A program made the translations under genes and the position numbers. Positions 36,731 through 44,677 of a DNA stretch of 64,000 bases are shown in pieces (the first letter of the stretch is position 1; the number at the start of each line of letters is the position of its first letter). The notes beneath the pieces are model-generated. The model was not told the DNA's origin. It searched no databases and saw only the letters and a list, made by a program, of their open reading frames with translations. This DNA is from Neorhizobium petrolearium (GTDB lineage Bacteria > Pseudomonadota > Alphaproteobacteria > Rhizobiales > Rhizobiaceae). The DNA is taken from NCBI RefSeq assembly GCF_017873175.1, contig NZ_JAGGJW010000019.1, forward strand, positions 1 through 64,000. Reading direction: 5' to 3'.

Positions 36731-37036
36731 TCAGCGCTTGCGCACGAATTCCGTGCGCAGGACCAGCCCCTTGATCACGTCGTGGCGGCAATCGATCTCT
36801 TCCGGATTATCGGTGAGCCGGATCGACCTGATGACGGTGCCCTGCTTCAGCGTCTGGCCGGCGCCTTTGACCTTCAGATCCTTGATCAGCACGACGGAGT
36901 CGCCGTCGGCGAGAACAGTGCCGGAGGCATCCCGGATTTCGGCTACCTTCGCCTTTTCCGCGGCAAGTTCGGAGGCCGGCCGCCATTCCCCGGTTGCTTC
37001 GTCATAGACGTAATCGTCGTTGCTCTGGTCGCTCAT
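36731..37036 (-). CDS. PhnA/YjdM-like domain protein
   Basis: A 101-aa protein. Its last about 65 residues ('GTVLADGDSVVLIKDLKVKG', 'GTVIRSIRLTD', 'EIDCRHDVIKGLVLRTEFV') match the C-terminal domain of PhnA/YjdM proteins. The zinc-ribbon half normally found at the N-terminus is absent and replaced by an acidic stretch. It is one of the few minus-strand genes in this block. A palindrome lies directly upstream (37057-37074). The family name does not imply phosphonate use. Confidence 0.75.
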   Translation of the reverse strand: MSDQSNDDYVYDEATGEWRPASELAAEKAKVAEIRDASGTVLADGDSVVLIKDLKVKGAGQTLKQGTVIRSIRLTDNPEEIDCRHDVIKGLVLRTEFVRKR

Positions 37037-37056
37037 CTCTTGTGCCCCTTCCCTGG

Positions 37057-37074
37057 GAGACCTTGCAAGGGTCC
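37057..37074. promoter_or_regulatory. Palindrome upstream of the PhnA-like gene
   Basis: CCTTGCAAGG (37061-37070) is a perfect 10-base palindrome, flanked by GGGA on the left and TCCC on the right. It lies 25-34 bases upstream of the minus-strand start at 37036. It could be an operator or part of a hairpin; no cognate regulator is evident. Confidence 0.4.
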
Positions 37075-37562
37075 CGCATGTCAGGAGCGCATCTATCGCG
37101 GAAAGCCGCCAAGAGCAAACGCCGCCGCTTTCCCATCGAGAGCGCCTCGCAGACCAGCTGGCATTGGGAGGACGTTAGAGCATTCAGGCTCTGGTGAACG
37201 GAGATCTTCCGGCAGATGGGAACTGGTTTGGCGCGCGCCTTGCCTGGTTTCCTCTTCGGCTCTGGCATCCGATGTCGATCCGTTGGCCGATCTGCCCTTC
37301 GGTTTCGTTGCGGTCTGAACCGGCGGCCGGTCGTTTCAAGGCCGCTGTCGCGCCACGGGGCGGCCGGTCAAACCGCTCGTCGCAAAGCAGCCACGCGTGC
37401 TTCGCAGGTCTGAAAGACCCGCTTGACCGCTTGACTGCTCCGCTCGATCTGGCCTGCCCGGACCCTGAAACGCCCGGCTTGCGCCGGCTCCTCTTGACCG
37501 CACCGAAGGGCAAATCGGCCAAGGGGCCGAACCGCTTCGGGGAAACCGAGAAGGAAATCATC
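37075..37562 (+). promoter_or_regulatory. Long leader of the gene at 37563
   Basis: About 490 bases without a gene I trust, although the plus frame is open from 37194 with a composition unlike the following protein. A short hairpin CCGAA-CCGC-TTCGG sits at 37527-37540, just before GAGAAGGAAATC and the ATG. It belongs to the series of long GC-rich leaders in this region. Confidence 0.35.
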
Positions 37563-38150
37563 ATGGCAAAGCCCGCAACCCAGTCCCGTCAATCCGCCCG
37601 CGTCCTCCAGCTCCGCAAGGGCGCCACGATCGAAATGGTCCGCCTCACATGCCCCGATGAAGCGCAGGCGCTCCGGATCGCCGAGAGCTTCGCGACCGCC
37701 ATTCTCGACAGCGACGGCATCCGCGACATGCACGAGCGCCTGATCGTCGAGACCGCCACAGGCCTTTCCGAGGGACTCGGCGAACGGGCGATGCAAATCC
37801 ATCTCCAGCGCATCGTTGGAGCGTATGTCGGATCCGCTCATGGCGCCGGCCAGTTCTACTCCCGCGCCGTCAGCGAGGCGCGTGACGCCACCGCCAAGGG
37901 TGCTGCCGAAGCGCGCGACGAGGATCTCGACGGTCCCGTCGGCTATGACAGCGCCGCCCAGCGCAAGCGCGAGTTCGCGGCCGATATGGGCGTTCAGGCG
38001 CACGCGCTGCGGATGGCAGCCGAAGGTGCCGTCGCCGCCTACGAGCAGATCGTTGGCGAAGCATGGAAGCCCTTCGACCGGCCGGTTGATAATCCGGGCC
38101 AGTCGCTCGACCGCAAAGCGGCCGCGGCGCAGATGTCGGCCTTCGATTGA
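37563..38150 (+). CDS. Conserved-type hypothetical plasmid protein
   Basis: A 195-aa, mostly helical, Ala-rich protein from ATG 37563 (AGAAGGAA upstream). It starts with a basic segment ('TQSRQSARVLQLRKGATIE'), then amphipathic helices, and ends '...SLDRKAAAAQMSAFD'. No catalytic motif. It is followed immediately by a terminator-like hairpin with a TTCG loop. I do not recognise a family. Confidence 0.55.
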   Translation: MAKPATQSRQSARVLQLRKGATIEMVRLTCPDEAQALRIAESFATAILDSDGIRDMHERLIVETATGLSEGLGERAMQIHLQRIVGAYVGSAHGAGQFYSRAVSEARDATAKGAAEARDEDLDGPVGYDSAAQRKREFAADMGVQAHALRMAAEGAVAAYEQIVGEAWKPFDRPVDNPGQSLDRKAAAAQMSAFD

Positions 38151-38159
38151 GGCCGACCT

Positions 38160-38187
38160 GGCGGAGCTTCGGCTCCGCCTTCATCGT
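38160..38187 (+). terminator. Hairpin with TTCG tetraloop after the 37563 gene
   Basis: GGCGGAGC (38160-38167) and GCTCCGCC (38172-38179) pair perfectly around the very stable loop TTCG, followed by TTCATCGT. It starts 10 bases after the stop codon. The T-run is poor, but position and stability fit a transcription terminator. Confidence 0.6.
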
Positions 38188-38470
38188 ATCCAGGAAGAAG
38201 CCGTCTCCTCACGGGGGCGGCTTTCCGTGTTTCGACGTCGCGGCGAAGTCGCATCAGGAGAGGTGAGAGAGAAAGAAATCGGGGCGAGAGACAGGCGCCA
38301 TCGCGGCCCGTCCCTTCTGTCGGCCCTGCAGGAGCCGACGGCAGGCGCAACGGCTACGCCGTCCTTCTCTTCGTTCCGGCCGTTCCGGTGCGCATGCCGC
38401 CTGACCGCTCCTGCCATCGGCCCTCCGCGACGGGCCGCGATGGGCGCGGCCTCACACGGAGGTCAGAAGA
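38188..38470 (+). promoter_or_regulatory. ardC leader, including an element repeated before the DUF736 gene
   Basis: No gene supported. Blocks GCCGTCCT (38358), GTTCCGGCC (38373), GCCATCGGCCCTC (38413) and GGCCGCGATGGGCGCGGC (38433-38450) recur in the same order before the gene at 40988. CCATCG (38414-38419) and CGATGG (38438-38443) can pair. The element ends about 20 bases before the ATG. A conserved, foldable leader suggests a shared promoter, possibly active on single-stranded DNA. Confidence 0.5.
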
Positions 38471-39397
38471 ATGAGTAGGAAATCAGAAAGCGCGAGGATC
38501 GACATCTATGCGCGGATCACGGAGCGGATCATCGCCGATCTGGAGAAGGGGGTGCGCCCGTGGGTGCAGCCCTGGAGTGCCGGCAACATGGCCGGGCGGA
38601 TCACCCGGCCGCTGCGCCATAACGGCCAGCCATATACAGGGCTGAATGTGCTCCTGCTCTGGTCGGAGAGTATCGCGTGCGGGTTTATATCGGCCACATG
38701 GATGACGCTTCGGCAGGCGAACGAACTCGGCGCCCATGTGCGCAAGGGTGAGAGCGGCGCAACCGTCGTCTACGCCAGCCGCTTCACGAAGACAGAGAAG
38801 GATGCGGGCGGCGGTGAAGTTGAGCGCGACATTCCGTTCCTCAAGGCGTACACGGTGTTCAATTGCGATCAAATCGAGGGGCTTCCGGATCACTACTATC
38901 GCCGCCCGGAACCGGTCGCAGAGCCGCTCGAGCGCATCGAGCATGCGGACCGTTTCTTCGCCAATACCGGCGCGGTGATCCGGCATGGTGGGTCACAGGC
39001 CTTCTATCAGCCATCCAGCGATAGCATCCAGATGCCGGGTTTCGAGACGTTCCGGGATGCCGAGAGTTATTACGCCGTCCTCGGACATGAGGTCACCCAC
39101 TGGGTCGGCGCAAGCCACCGGCTGAATCGGGATTTGAGCCGCTATCACAAGGATCGCACGGATCGCGCGCGCGAAGAGCTTTGTGCCGACATAGGGGCAT
39201 GTTTCCTCTGCGCCGATCTCGGGATCGTCCCGGAACTGGAGCCGCGGCCGGATCACGCGAGCTATGTGGCCTCGTGGTTGAAGCTGCTCGACGGTGACCG
39301 CCGGGCAATCTTCCAGGCGGCCGCACATGCGCAACGCGCTGTCGCCTATCTTCATGACCTCCAGCCGAACGCGGAGACCAGGCGGGAGGCCGCCTGA
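38471..39397 (+). CDS. ardC: ArdC-type antirestriction protein (ssDNA-binding plus zincin-like metallopeptidase)
   Basis: A 308-aa protein. The N-terminal ssDNA-binding domain includes 'IADLEKGVRPWVQPWS' and 'RHNGQPYTGLNVLLLW'. The metallopeptidase domain has the zinc motif 'GHEVTHWVG' (HEVTH at 206-210) and a downstream Glu in 'REELCADIGACFL'. ArdC proteins of conjugative plasmids bind ssDNA and protect incoming DNA from type I restriction; some are also linked to resistance to other defences. The start ATG 38471 has GGAGGTCAGAAG before it. Its place in the predicted leading region fits early expression in the recipient. Confidence 0.88.
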   Translation: MSRKSESARIDIYARITERIIADLEKGVRPWVQPWSAGNMAGRITRPLRHNGQPYTGLNVLLLWSESIACGFISATWMTLRQANELGAHVRKGESGATVVYASRFTKTEKDAGGGEVERDIPFLKAYTVFNCDQIEGLPDHYYRRPEPVAEPLERIEHADRFFANTGAVIRHGGSQAFYQPSSDSIQMPGFETFRDAESYYAVLGHEVTHWVGASHRLNRDLSRYHKDRTDRAREELCADIGACFLCADLGIVPELEPRPDHASYVASWLKLLDGDRRAIFQAAAHAQRAVAYLHDLQPNAETRREAA

Positions 39398-39496
39398 TGC
39401 TTTTCGCCCCTAAGGTCGAAGGGGAGGGCGAGACGCCTTCCCCGGTGCGACCTCCGTGTTCCCCGTTGGAGGAACCTTGCAGATATGGGCGAGGCG

Positions 39497-39526
39497 ATCT
39501 ACATTATTTCTTGAATTTATCTACAT
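39497..39526 (+). promoter_or_regulatory. Direct repeats upstream of vapB, candidate operator
   Basis: ATCTACAT occurs at 39497-39504 and again at 39519-39526, 22 bases apart (two helical turns), in an AT-rich patch. The second copy ends 10 bases before the vapB ATG. VapB or VapBC complexes usually repress their own promoter through paired sites like these. Confidence 0.5.
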
Positions 39527-39536
39527 GGAGTGACAC

Positions 39537-39779
39537 ATGCCGATCAACGTCAACAATCCTGAAGCGGATGCGCTCACGCGCAAGTTCGCGCATATGGCTG
39601 GCGTCAGCATTACCGATGCGATCGTGATTGCCATGAAAGAGGCGATCGAACGCCGCCGTCACCAGGAGACGCCGCTGCAAACCGCCGCCCGGCTCCGCAA
39701 ACAGCATGGAGTCGAGCTCAGCGCTGCAGCGAAGCAGCCGCTTCCGCGCGAAGCCTATGACGAATTGTGGGAAAGCTGA
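39537..39779 (+). CDS. vapB: VapB-like antitoxin
   Basis: An 80-aa protein of the Rv0623-type VapB family. The N-terminal ribbon-helix-helix-like part 'MPINVNNPEADALTRKFAHM' is followed by 'GVSITDAIVIAMKEAIERRR', and the C-terminal tail 'LPREAYDELWES' would wrap the toxin. It precedes the PIN-domain gene and overlaps it as TGATG. It should neutralise VapC and autoregulate the pair. Confidence 0.85.
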   Translation: MPINVNNPEADALTRKFAHMAGVSITDAIVIAMKEAIERRRHQETPLQTAARLRKQHGVELSAAAKQPLPREAYDELWES

Positions 39780-40183
39780 TGTTCGTCGATGCCTGCGCCA
39801 TCATCGCGCTCCTTTCCGACGAACCGGAAGCGGCGCGCGTCTCCAATGCGATCGCGTCTGCGAAGGCCGCCTTCACCTCCCCGGTCGCCGTGCTTGAGGC
39901 TGTGCTCGGTCTTGCCCGCCCCGACAAGTTCGGCCTCACCGTGGCGGAGGTGGAACCGATCGTCATCGAGTTCCTCGATGAGCGCGGAATCGAAATCCGC
40001 GATCTTCCGCCCGCGGGCGCAACGACTCGGATCGCTCTTTCCGCCGCGCATCGTTATCGCGTCGGCCGCCGGGGCCTCAATCTCGGTGACTGCCTGCATT
40101 ATGCATGCGCCAAATATTACAATGTACCCATTCTGGCGACGGCGGATGAGTTCAGACAGACAGACCTAGACACCGTGCCCTGA
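39779..40183 (+). CDS. vapC: VapC-like PIN-domain ribonuclease toxin
   Basis: A 134-aa PIN-domain protein. Acidic active-site residues are visible in 'MFVDACAIIALL' (Asp4), 'VAVLEAVLGL' (Glu), 'GLNLGDCLHYACAK' (Asp) and 'PILATADEF' (Asp). Such toxins cut RNA, commonly initiator tRNA or rRNA loops. ATG 39779 shares its first base with the vapB stop; a GTG at 39767 would only add four residues. The system would stabilise the plasmid by post-segregational killing, and its position near oriT lets it be expressed early after transfer. Confidence 0.88.
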   Translation: MFVDACAIIALLSDEPEAARVSNAIASAKAAFTSPVAVLEAVLGLARPDKFGLTVAEVEPIVIEFLDERGIEIRDLPPAGATTRIALSAAHRYRVGRRGLNLGDCLHYACAKYYNVPILATADEFRQTDLDTVP

Positions 40184-40870
40184 CGCGGCCAGCCACGAAG
40201 GCGGGTTCCGGGCGAAGGTCCAGGAGGCTCTGGAATTTTTCCGGCCGATACCCCCACGAGCAGGCCGAAGCACATTTCGCCGAGCGACGTCTTTGGGGCG
40301 TTGCAGCGTCGGCGAACGGCACTTGTAGGCCCCTTCTGATCGGGCGGACGCGGCCGGCAGGGCGCAAGGACAAGCCCCGCCGCGATGGCAGATCCGGTGT
40401 GGCTGATAAAGGCGCGCCGCAAGCCTGTTCCTCTCGAAGCGCTCCCATCCCTTCCTCTCGACGGCCTCCAGGGACGTGCCGTGAAACCCGGGTTGCCCGC
40501 TTGTCCGAGGATACGCGCGCGATGGAAGAGCCGCCATAAGATCGGCGCCGACCAGCGCATTCGTCATGGACATGATGCGGATGGGGCGTCGGTGAGGGAT
40601 CGACGGACACGGCGAGCCGTGCGGACGGGAGCCATCGTGAGAGAGCGGTGCCATCACCGCGGTCGCCGTCGGGGATCGCCGATGAACTCCGGGCCATGAT
40701 CGGTGTTCCTTGCTCGATTGAAGCGGGCCACACCCACGCAGACCTCGATGGATCTGGTGTGACCGAAGGACGACTTCGTCTCGATCGCCATCCCGCAACG
40801 GCCGTCCGCAACTTTCTTCCCCTGCGAACTGCGTTCGCATTCCTCGCGGTAACCAAGAAAGCCGCTCCCG
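40184..40870. other. GC-rich stretch without a supported gene
   Basis: Open frames exist on the minus strand (for example 40166-40882 and 40152-40886), but none shows a convincing ribosome-binding site or a recognisable protein pattern, and their composition is Arg/Ser/Pro-rich as expected of shadow frames. The stretch holds many short inverted repeats. It may be an extended leader, decayed coding DNA or a non-coding element. Confidence 0.4.
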
Positions 40871-40987
40871 GCCGTCCTCCACTCACGTTCCGGCCCCCCG
40901 GGGTGCGGCGTCGATCGCCATCGGTCCTTACACCGCCATCGAGGCCGCGGTGGGCGCGGCTCGAGCAAACCGGAAAGGATCACGACA
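40871..40987 (+). promoter_or_regulatory. DUF736 gene leader, second copy of the ardC-type element
   Basis: The same ordered blocks as before ardC: GCCGTCCT (40871), GTTCCGGCC (40887), GCCATCGGTCCTT (40917) and GGCCGCGGTGGGCGCGGC (40943-40960). GCCGCG (40944-40949) and CGCGGC (40955-40960) form a 6-bp hairpin. GGAAAGGATC and the ATG follow. Shared leaders imply shared control of the two genes. Confidence 0.5.
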
Positions 40988-41305
40988 ATGGCAGTCATCG
41001 GCGAATTCACCACCAACGGCAACAACTCGATCATCGGCAACGTGCGCACGCTCACGGTCAGCATGCGGGTCCGCCTCAACCCCATCGAGCGCGTCTCGCG
41101 CGACGCCCCGGACTTCCGTATCACCGCCGGCAACGGTGTCGAGGTCGGCGCAGGCTGGAAGGCGGTCTCCAACGACGGCGAGGAATATATCTCGGTCAAG
41201 CTGGACGACCCGAGCTTCAACGCCCCGATCACCGCGGCCCTGTGGCCGAGCGAGAAGGAAGGCGAATACGCCCTCATCTGGAACCGCCCGAAGCGGGAGG
41301 CTTGA
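40988..41305 (+). CDS. DUF736 family protein
   Basis: A 105-aa protein with the full DUF736 pattern: 'MAVIGEFTTNGNNSIIGNVR', 'ISVKLDDPSFNAPITAALW' and the closing 'EGEYALIWNRPKRE'. Small DUF736 proteins are very frequent on alphaproteobacterial plasmids and integrative elements next to transfer genes; their function is unknown. The gene has its own leader repeated from ardC and is followed by a good intrinsic terminator. Confidence 0.88.
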   Translation: MAVIGEFTTNGNNSIIGNVRTLTVSMRVRLNPIERVSRDAPDFRITAGNGVEVGAGWKAVSNDGEEYISVKLDDPSFNAPITAALWPSEKEGEYALIWNRPKREA

Positions 41306-41317
41306 TCGCCACGCCAG

Positions 41318-41350
41318 GAGCTCCGCCACCGGGCGGGGCTCTTCTTCTTA
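41318..41350 (+). terminator. Intrinsic terminator after the DUF736 gene
   Basis: GAGCTCCGCC (41318-41327) pairs with GGCGGGGCTC (41332-41341) over 10 positions with one G-T wobble and loop ACCG. TTCTTCTTAT follows. It begins 12 bases after the stop codon, so position, stem and T-rich tail all fit. Confidence 0.7.
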
Positions 41351-41371
41351 TGTCGCCTGAGGAAGCCGGTC

Positions 41372-41388
41372 GCGGGCATCGAGCCCGC
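41372..41388 (+). promoter_or_regulatory. Hairpin in the leader of the 41612 gene
   Basis: GCGGGC (41372-41377) and GCCCGC (41383-41388) form a perfect stem around ATCGA, in a larger partly complementary region. The stretch 41351-41611 otherwise shows nothing I can name. Confidence 0.35.
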
Positions 41389-41611
41389 TTCCGGCCTTTC
41401 GGGTGCCATCCGGAGAGCTGGGGGGTCTGCTCAGTTCGTCCGAGAATGCCATGGCGGACCGAAGGCGTCCAGCACGAGCGGTACCCCCAAAATGCTGGCG
41501 CATTTCGGCTCCCCCGCTCGCCGCCTCCGGCGGTCGCGTTCCGCGATCCTGGACTCCTCCGCTCCGCCATGACGCGCGGCGTCGTCTTTCACAAGCGTCA
41601 AGGAGACGACG

Positions 41612-41782
41612 ATGACGATTTCTCTCGAAATGCAAATCGAGGAACTGAAAGCTGAACTCAGGGCCGTTCTGGACGCGAGCGAGCGCTGCCAGATTGCGGT
41701 GGAGCTGGAACTGGCGCAGGCCGAGCTTGCGGCCGTTGAGGCCGAACAGGGCGGCCGTATCAGCGGGGAGCCTCCTTTCTAG
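41612..41782 (+). CDS. Short coiled-coil hypothetical protein
   Basis: A 56-aa protein starting at ATG 41612 after a strong AAGGAGACGACG site and ending at TAG 41782. It is almost entirely one heptad helix rich in Glu, Leu and Ala ('MQIEELKAELRAVLDASE', 'VELELAQAELAAVEAEQG') with a short polar tail. The strong ribosome-binding site and regular heptads argue that it is real. No family recognised. Confidence 0.6.
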   Translation: MTISLEMQIEELKAELRAVLDASERCQIAVELELAQAELAAVEAEQGGRISGEPPF

Positions 41783-41823
41783 GAGACTTCCATAGGGCTG
41801 CCGATCTCAGCAGCCCACTCGCC

Positions 41824-42102
41824 TCAGCCGTTCAGTGCGTCCTTGACCGCCTTGCCGGGCGTGAACGTCAGCTTCTTCGAAGCGGCGATCTTGATCGTCG
41901 CACCGGTTGCGGGATTGCGGCCCTCGCGTTCCGGCGTGTCCTTGATCTTGAACTTGCCGAAGGATGGGATGGAAGTTTCCGCGCCGCTCTTTGCCGCCTC
42001 TGCGATCTGGCTAAACACGCTTTCGACGATGGCCTTGGCCTGTGCCTTGGTCAGGTTCTGCTCGGATGCAATCTTGTCGGCGATTTCGTTGGTGGTGGTC
42101 AT
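41824..42102 (-). CDS. HU-family DNA-binding protein
   Basis: A 92-aa HU/IHF-type nucleoid protein of typical length. The helical N-terminus 'EIADKIASEQNLTKAQAKAI' and the DNA-clasping arm 'GREGRNPATG'-type segment ('EREGRNPATGATIKIAASKK') are clear. HU proteins bend DNA and often help relaxosome, recombinase or replication complexes. Here it lies between leading-region genes and traG, on the minus strand, and could serve oriT processing or act as a plasmid-borne nucleoid protein that limits fitness cost. Confidence 0.92.
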   Translation of the reverse strand: MTTTNEIADKIASEQNLTKAQAKAIVESVFSQIAEAAKSGAETSIPSFGKFKIKDTPEREGRNPATGATIKIAASKKLTFTPGKAVKDALNG

Positions 42103-42243
42103 GAAGGACAGTCTCCTCTGCTTGTGGATGTCCTTCAGCTATGACGATGAAGGTGTGGCGCCGATAGAGGCGCGAGTGCTGGAAGTGTTGGCAGATGCGA
42201 GAAAACCACAGGAAACAAGCAGGCTCGGGCTGTTCAAGGTCTG

Positions 42244-42501
42244 TTATTTGGCGCGGTGGGCGTCGCGATAGCCCCGCTTTCGTTTCGTGCGCTCCAGGCG
42301 CGATAGCGCCCTGTCTGCATCCTCTTGGCCGTCGAAGGTTTCCATCATCGTCTGGCCGTTAGATCCGATCCGGCCCCAGTTGCGGATGATGGAGGCGCCA
42401 CCAAACAGGGTCGGCTGGATCGTGAGCGTATAGAAGCGACGCATGTTCTGGGCCGCGTCGATGCGGTGAAGATTAACCTGGCCTGTCCCCTCGTTTTCCA
42501 T
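42244..42501 (-). CDS. WGR domain-containing protein
   Basis: An 85-aa protein starting at ATG 42501; the frame stays open to 42756, but the extra part lacks homology-like structure. It shows 'NMRRFYTLTIQPTLFGGASI' followed by 'NWGRIGSNGQT', the Trp-Gly-Arg signature, and ends in basic residues ('RTKRKRGYRDAHRAK'). WGR domains bind nucleic acids, as in PARPs. Stand-alone WGR proteins next to traG are common on rhizobial plasmids. The role is unknown. Confidence 0.85.
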   Translation of the reverse strand: MENEGTGQVNLHRIDAAQNMRRFYTLTIQPTLFGGASIIRNWGRIGSNGQTMMETFDGQEDADRALSRLERTKRKRGYRDAHRAK

Positions 42502-42748
42502 GATTGGATTCTCGCTTCGTTTTGAAGCAGCGTCCAACGACTTCCATGAATCGATCCCGCGTGATTGATTCATCTCGCTGGTGGTTTTCCCCTCTGGAGG
42601 AAATAGGGAGTGGGCGAGGCGGCTTTGCCGCACGGCTCTATGCGCTGAAGCGCACCGAACCCGCCAAGCGGTTTCGTCCCTTGCGGGTTGCGATCCTCCC
42701 GCGGACCGGCTTGCAGCCGGCACATGCAAGCCCTTTCGATCGGGGCTC

Positions 42749-44677
42749 TCATCCACCTCTCTCTTCTTCGCGATGAAACCTGTTGTGCCCGACGCAGGCC
42801 CTCATGTCGTCACGCCGGAACCAGATGGCGCGCCCACACCTGAGCGGCGGATTGCCTGATGTGAAGACGATCTGTTCGTCGCTGCGCATGCGCAGCACTT
42901 CGTGCGGCATGATCAGCGGCCGACGGCTGAGCTGCTTCGATCGCGATCGCGACGATCCCTTCATTCCCGTGGAGCGGTTTGTCTGGTCGACCTCGACCGT
43001 GGTGTCGCCGCAGCGCTTCGAGATGTAGTCGGCCGTGTCCGGATCGTTGATCGCGGCGAACGAGATCCAGGACGCGGATTCGAACCATTTGCTTGTCGCG
43101 TCACGCCCGCCATAGGCTTCGCGCATCTGGCCGATCGACTGGAAGATCATGGTGAGCGTGATGCCGTATTTCCGGCCGGCGTCGCGGGCGGTTTCTAGAA
43201 TACGCAGATAACCGAGGCGAGCGACCTCGTCGAGCAGGAAGAGCGTGCGTCCCTTGACCTTGCCATTGCGATTGTAGATCGCGTTCAGCAGCGAGCCGAT
43301 GACGACGCGCGCCAGACCCGGATGCGCCTCCAGTACCTTAAGATCGAGCGCGATGAACACGTCCGCGCCGCCTTCCGCGAGATCGTCGGTGGAGAAACTG
43401 TCGCCTGACACAAGCGCCGCATAGTTCGGGTAAGACAGCCAGTGCGTTTCCTTCACGGCATTGGCGTAGACGCCGGAAAACGTCTCCGGCGTCATGTTGA
43501 CGAAGACGGCGACGTTCTCCTTCACGAAATCGGACTCGGACTGTTCGTGGATCCGCGTCAGGCGCTCGCGGAGCTTCGGTTCCGGCTCCGAGAGATTTGA
43601 CCGGACGCGCCGCAGCGTCTGGTCTTTCTCGTCCGTATGCCCGGACAGGCAGACGTCGGCGATCAGCGCCGTCAGGAGCTGCATGGCGGATGCCCGGAAG
43701 AAGTCGTCGCGGGCCGACGCCGTGCGCGCATTGTCGGTCATGATCCACGTCGCTACCGCGACGATGTCCTCTTCCTTCGTGTTGCCGTGGCGGCCGATCC
43801 AGTCCAGCGCGTTGAAGCCGATCGCCGGCGTGGCTGGATCAAGCACGATGACGTTTCGGCCAGCCTTGCGCCGATGATCGACGACCATCGGCGCGACTTC
43901 GCTCGATGGGTCGAGCACGACGAGGCCGCCGCCCCATTTGAGCGCTGTCGGGATCGTCACGGATGTGGTCTTGAAGCCGCCTGAACCGGCGAAGACGATC
44001 CCGTGCGACGAACCGAACGAGCCGTCGAAACACAATAATGGAGGCTTGCCGCCGACGCCCCAGCTGTGCTCGTCACCGGCGCGAAATGGCATCGCCGCCA
44101 CGCTGTCCTTGTCGACGCGGTAACGTTCACCGATCACGATGCCGCCGGCATCGGGAAACAGCCTGGCGGCGTCAGCCATCTTCATCCAGTCGGCCTCGCC
44201 GTGCACGGCCCGCTTCCCCGAGATCCGCCGCGGCGTTGCCTTCGCGAAGGCGCCGTTCCCCCTGATCGCGACGCGCAGTGCGAAAATCCCGGTGAAGACG
44301 GCAGCGAATGCGCCGAGCATCGCCGACGGATCCGTGTAGGCGAACACCGACTGGCCGTGAGGCACCCGATCGGCAAGAGCAAAGAGCCGCCATCCTTCGC
44401 GTGCTATCGCTGCGATGCAGACGAGTGAAGCGCCAGCCAGTACGCTCAAACCGGCAGTCTTGATGTTGGCCGCGCCCGCCGTCGCGAACAGGGCAATCAC
44501 GCCGATCGCCGCCGCCGCGGCGTAGGGCAGGGCGAGACCGATCCGCCCGAGCATCAGCTTCGCCTGGGGCGACGTTCCGAAGCCCGAGAGCCAGGTTTCG
44601 ATGCCGAACATTGCCAACATGGCTGCGATCATGAATGCGGCTGGCAGGATTGTGAGAAGGAGCCTATTCGCCGTCAT
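42749..44677 (-). CDS. traG: TraG, VirD4-type conjugative coupling ATPase
   Basis: A 642-aa type IV coupling protein. Several N-terminal membrane segments (roughly residues 5-25, 48-68, 75-95, 122-140) precede the motor domain. Walker A is the usual VirD4-like variant 'VFAGSGGFKTTSV', preceded by 'CFDGSFGSSHG', and Walker B-like 'RTLFLLDEVARLGYL' follows. It links the relaxosome at oriT to the mating channel and pumps the DNA strand. It overlaps traD by 14 bases and ends the traC-traD-traG operon that diverges from traA. Confidence 0.93.
   Translation of the reverse strand: MTANRLLLTILPAAFMIAAMLAMFGIETWLSGFGTSPQAKLMLGRIGLALPYAAAAAIGVIALFATAGAANIKTAGLSVLAGASLVCIAAIAREGWRLFALADRVPHGQSVFAYTDPSAMLGAFAAVFTGIFALRVAIRGNGAFAKATPRRISGKRAVHGEADWMKMADAARLFPDAGGIVIGERYRVDKDSVAAMPFRAGDEHSWGVGGKPPLLCFDGSFGSSHGIVFAGSGGFKTTSVTIPTALKWGGGLVVLDPSSEVAPMVVDHRRKAGRNVIVLDPATPAIGFNALDWIGRHGNTKEEDIVAVATWIMTDNARTASARDDFFRASAMQLLTALIADVCLSGHTDEKDQTLRRVRSNLSEPEPKLRERLTRIHEQSESDFVKENVAVFVNMTPETFSGVYANAVKETHWLSYPNYAALVSGDSFSTDDLAEGGADVFIALDLKVLEAHPGLARVVIGSLLNAIYNRNGKVKGRTLFLLDEVARLGYLRILETARDAGRKYGITLTMIFQSIGQMREAYGGRDATSKWFESASWISFAAINDPDTADYISKRCGDTTVEVDQTNRSTGMKGSSRSRSKQLSRRPLIMPHEVLRMRSDEQIVFTSGNPPLRCGRAIWFRRDDMRACVGHNRFHREEERGG

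Noticed and set aside
40152..40886. Two overlapping minus-strand frames of about 240 codons
   Set aside because: No ribosome-binding site, no recognisable family, and Arg/Ser/Pro-rich composition as in shadow frames; left as non-coding.
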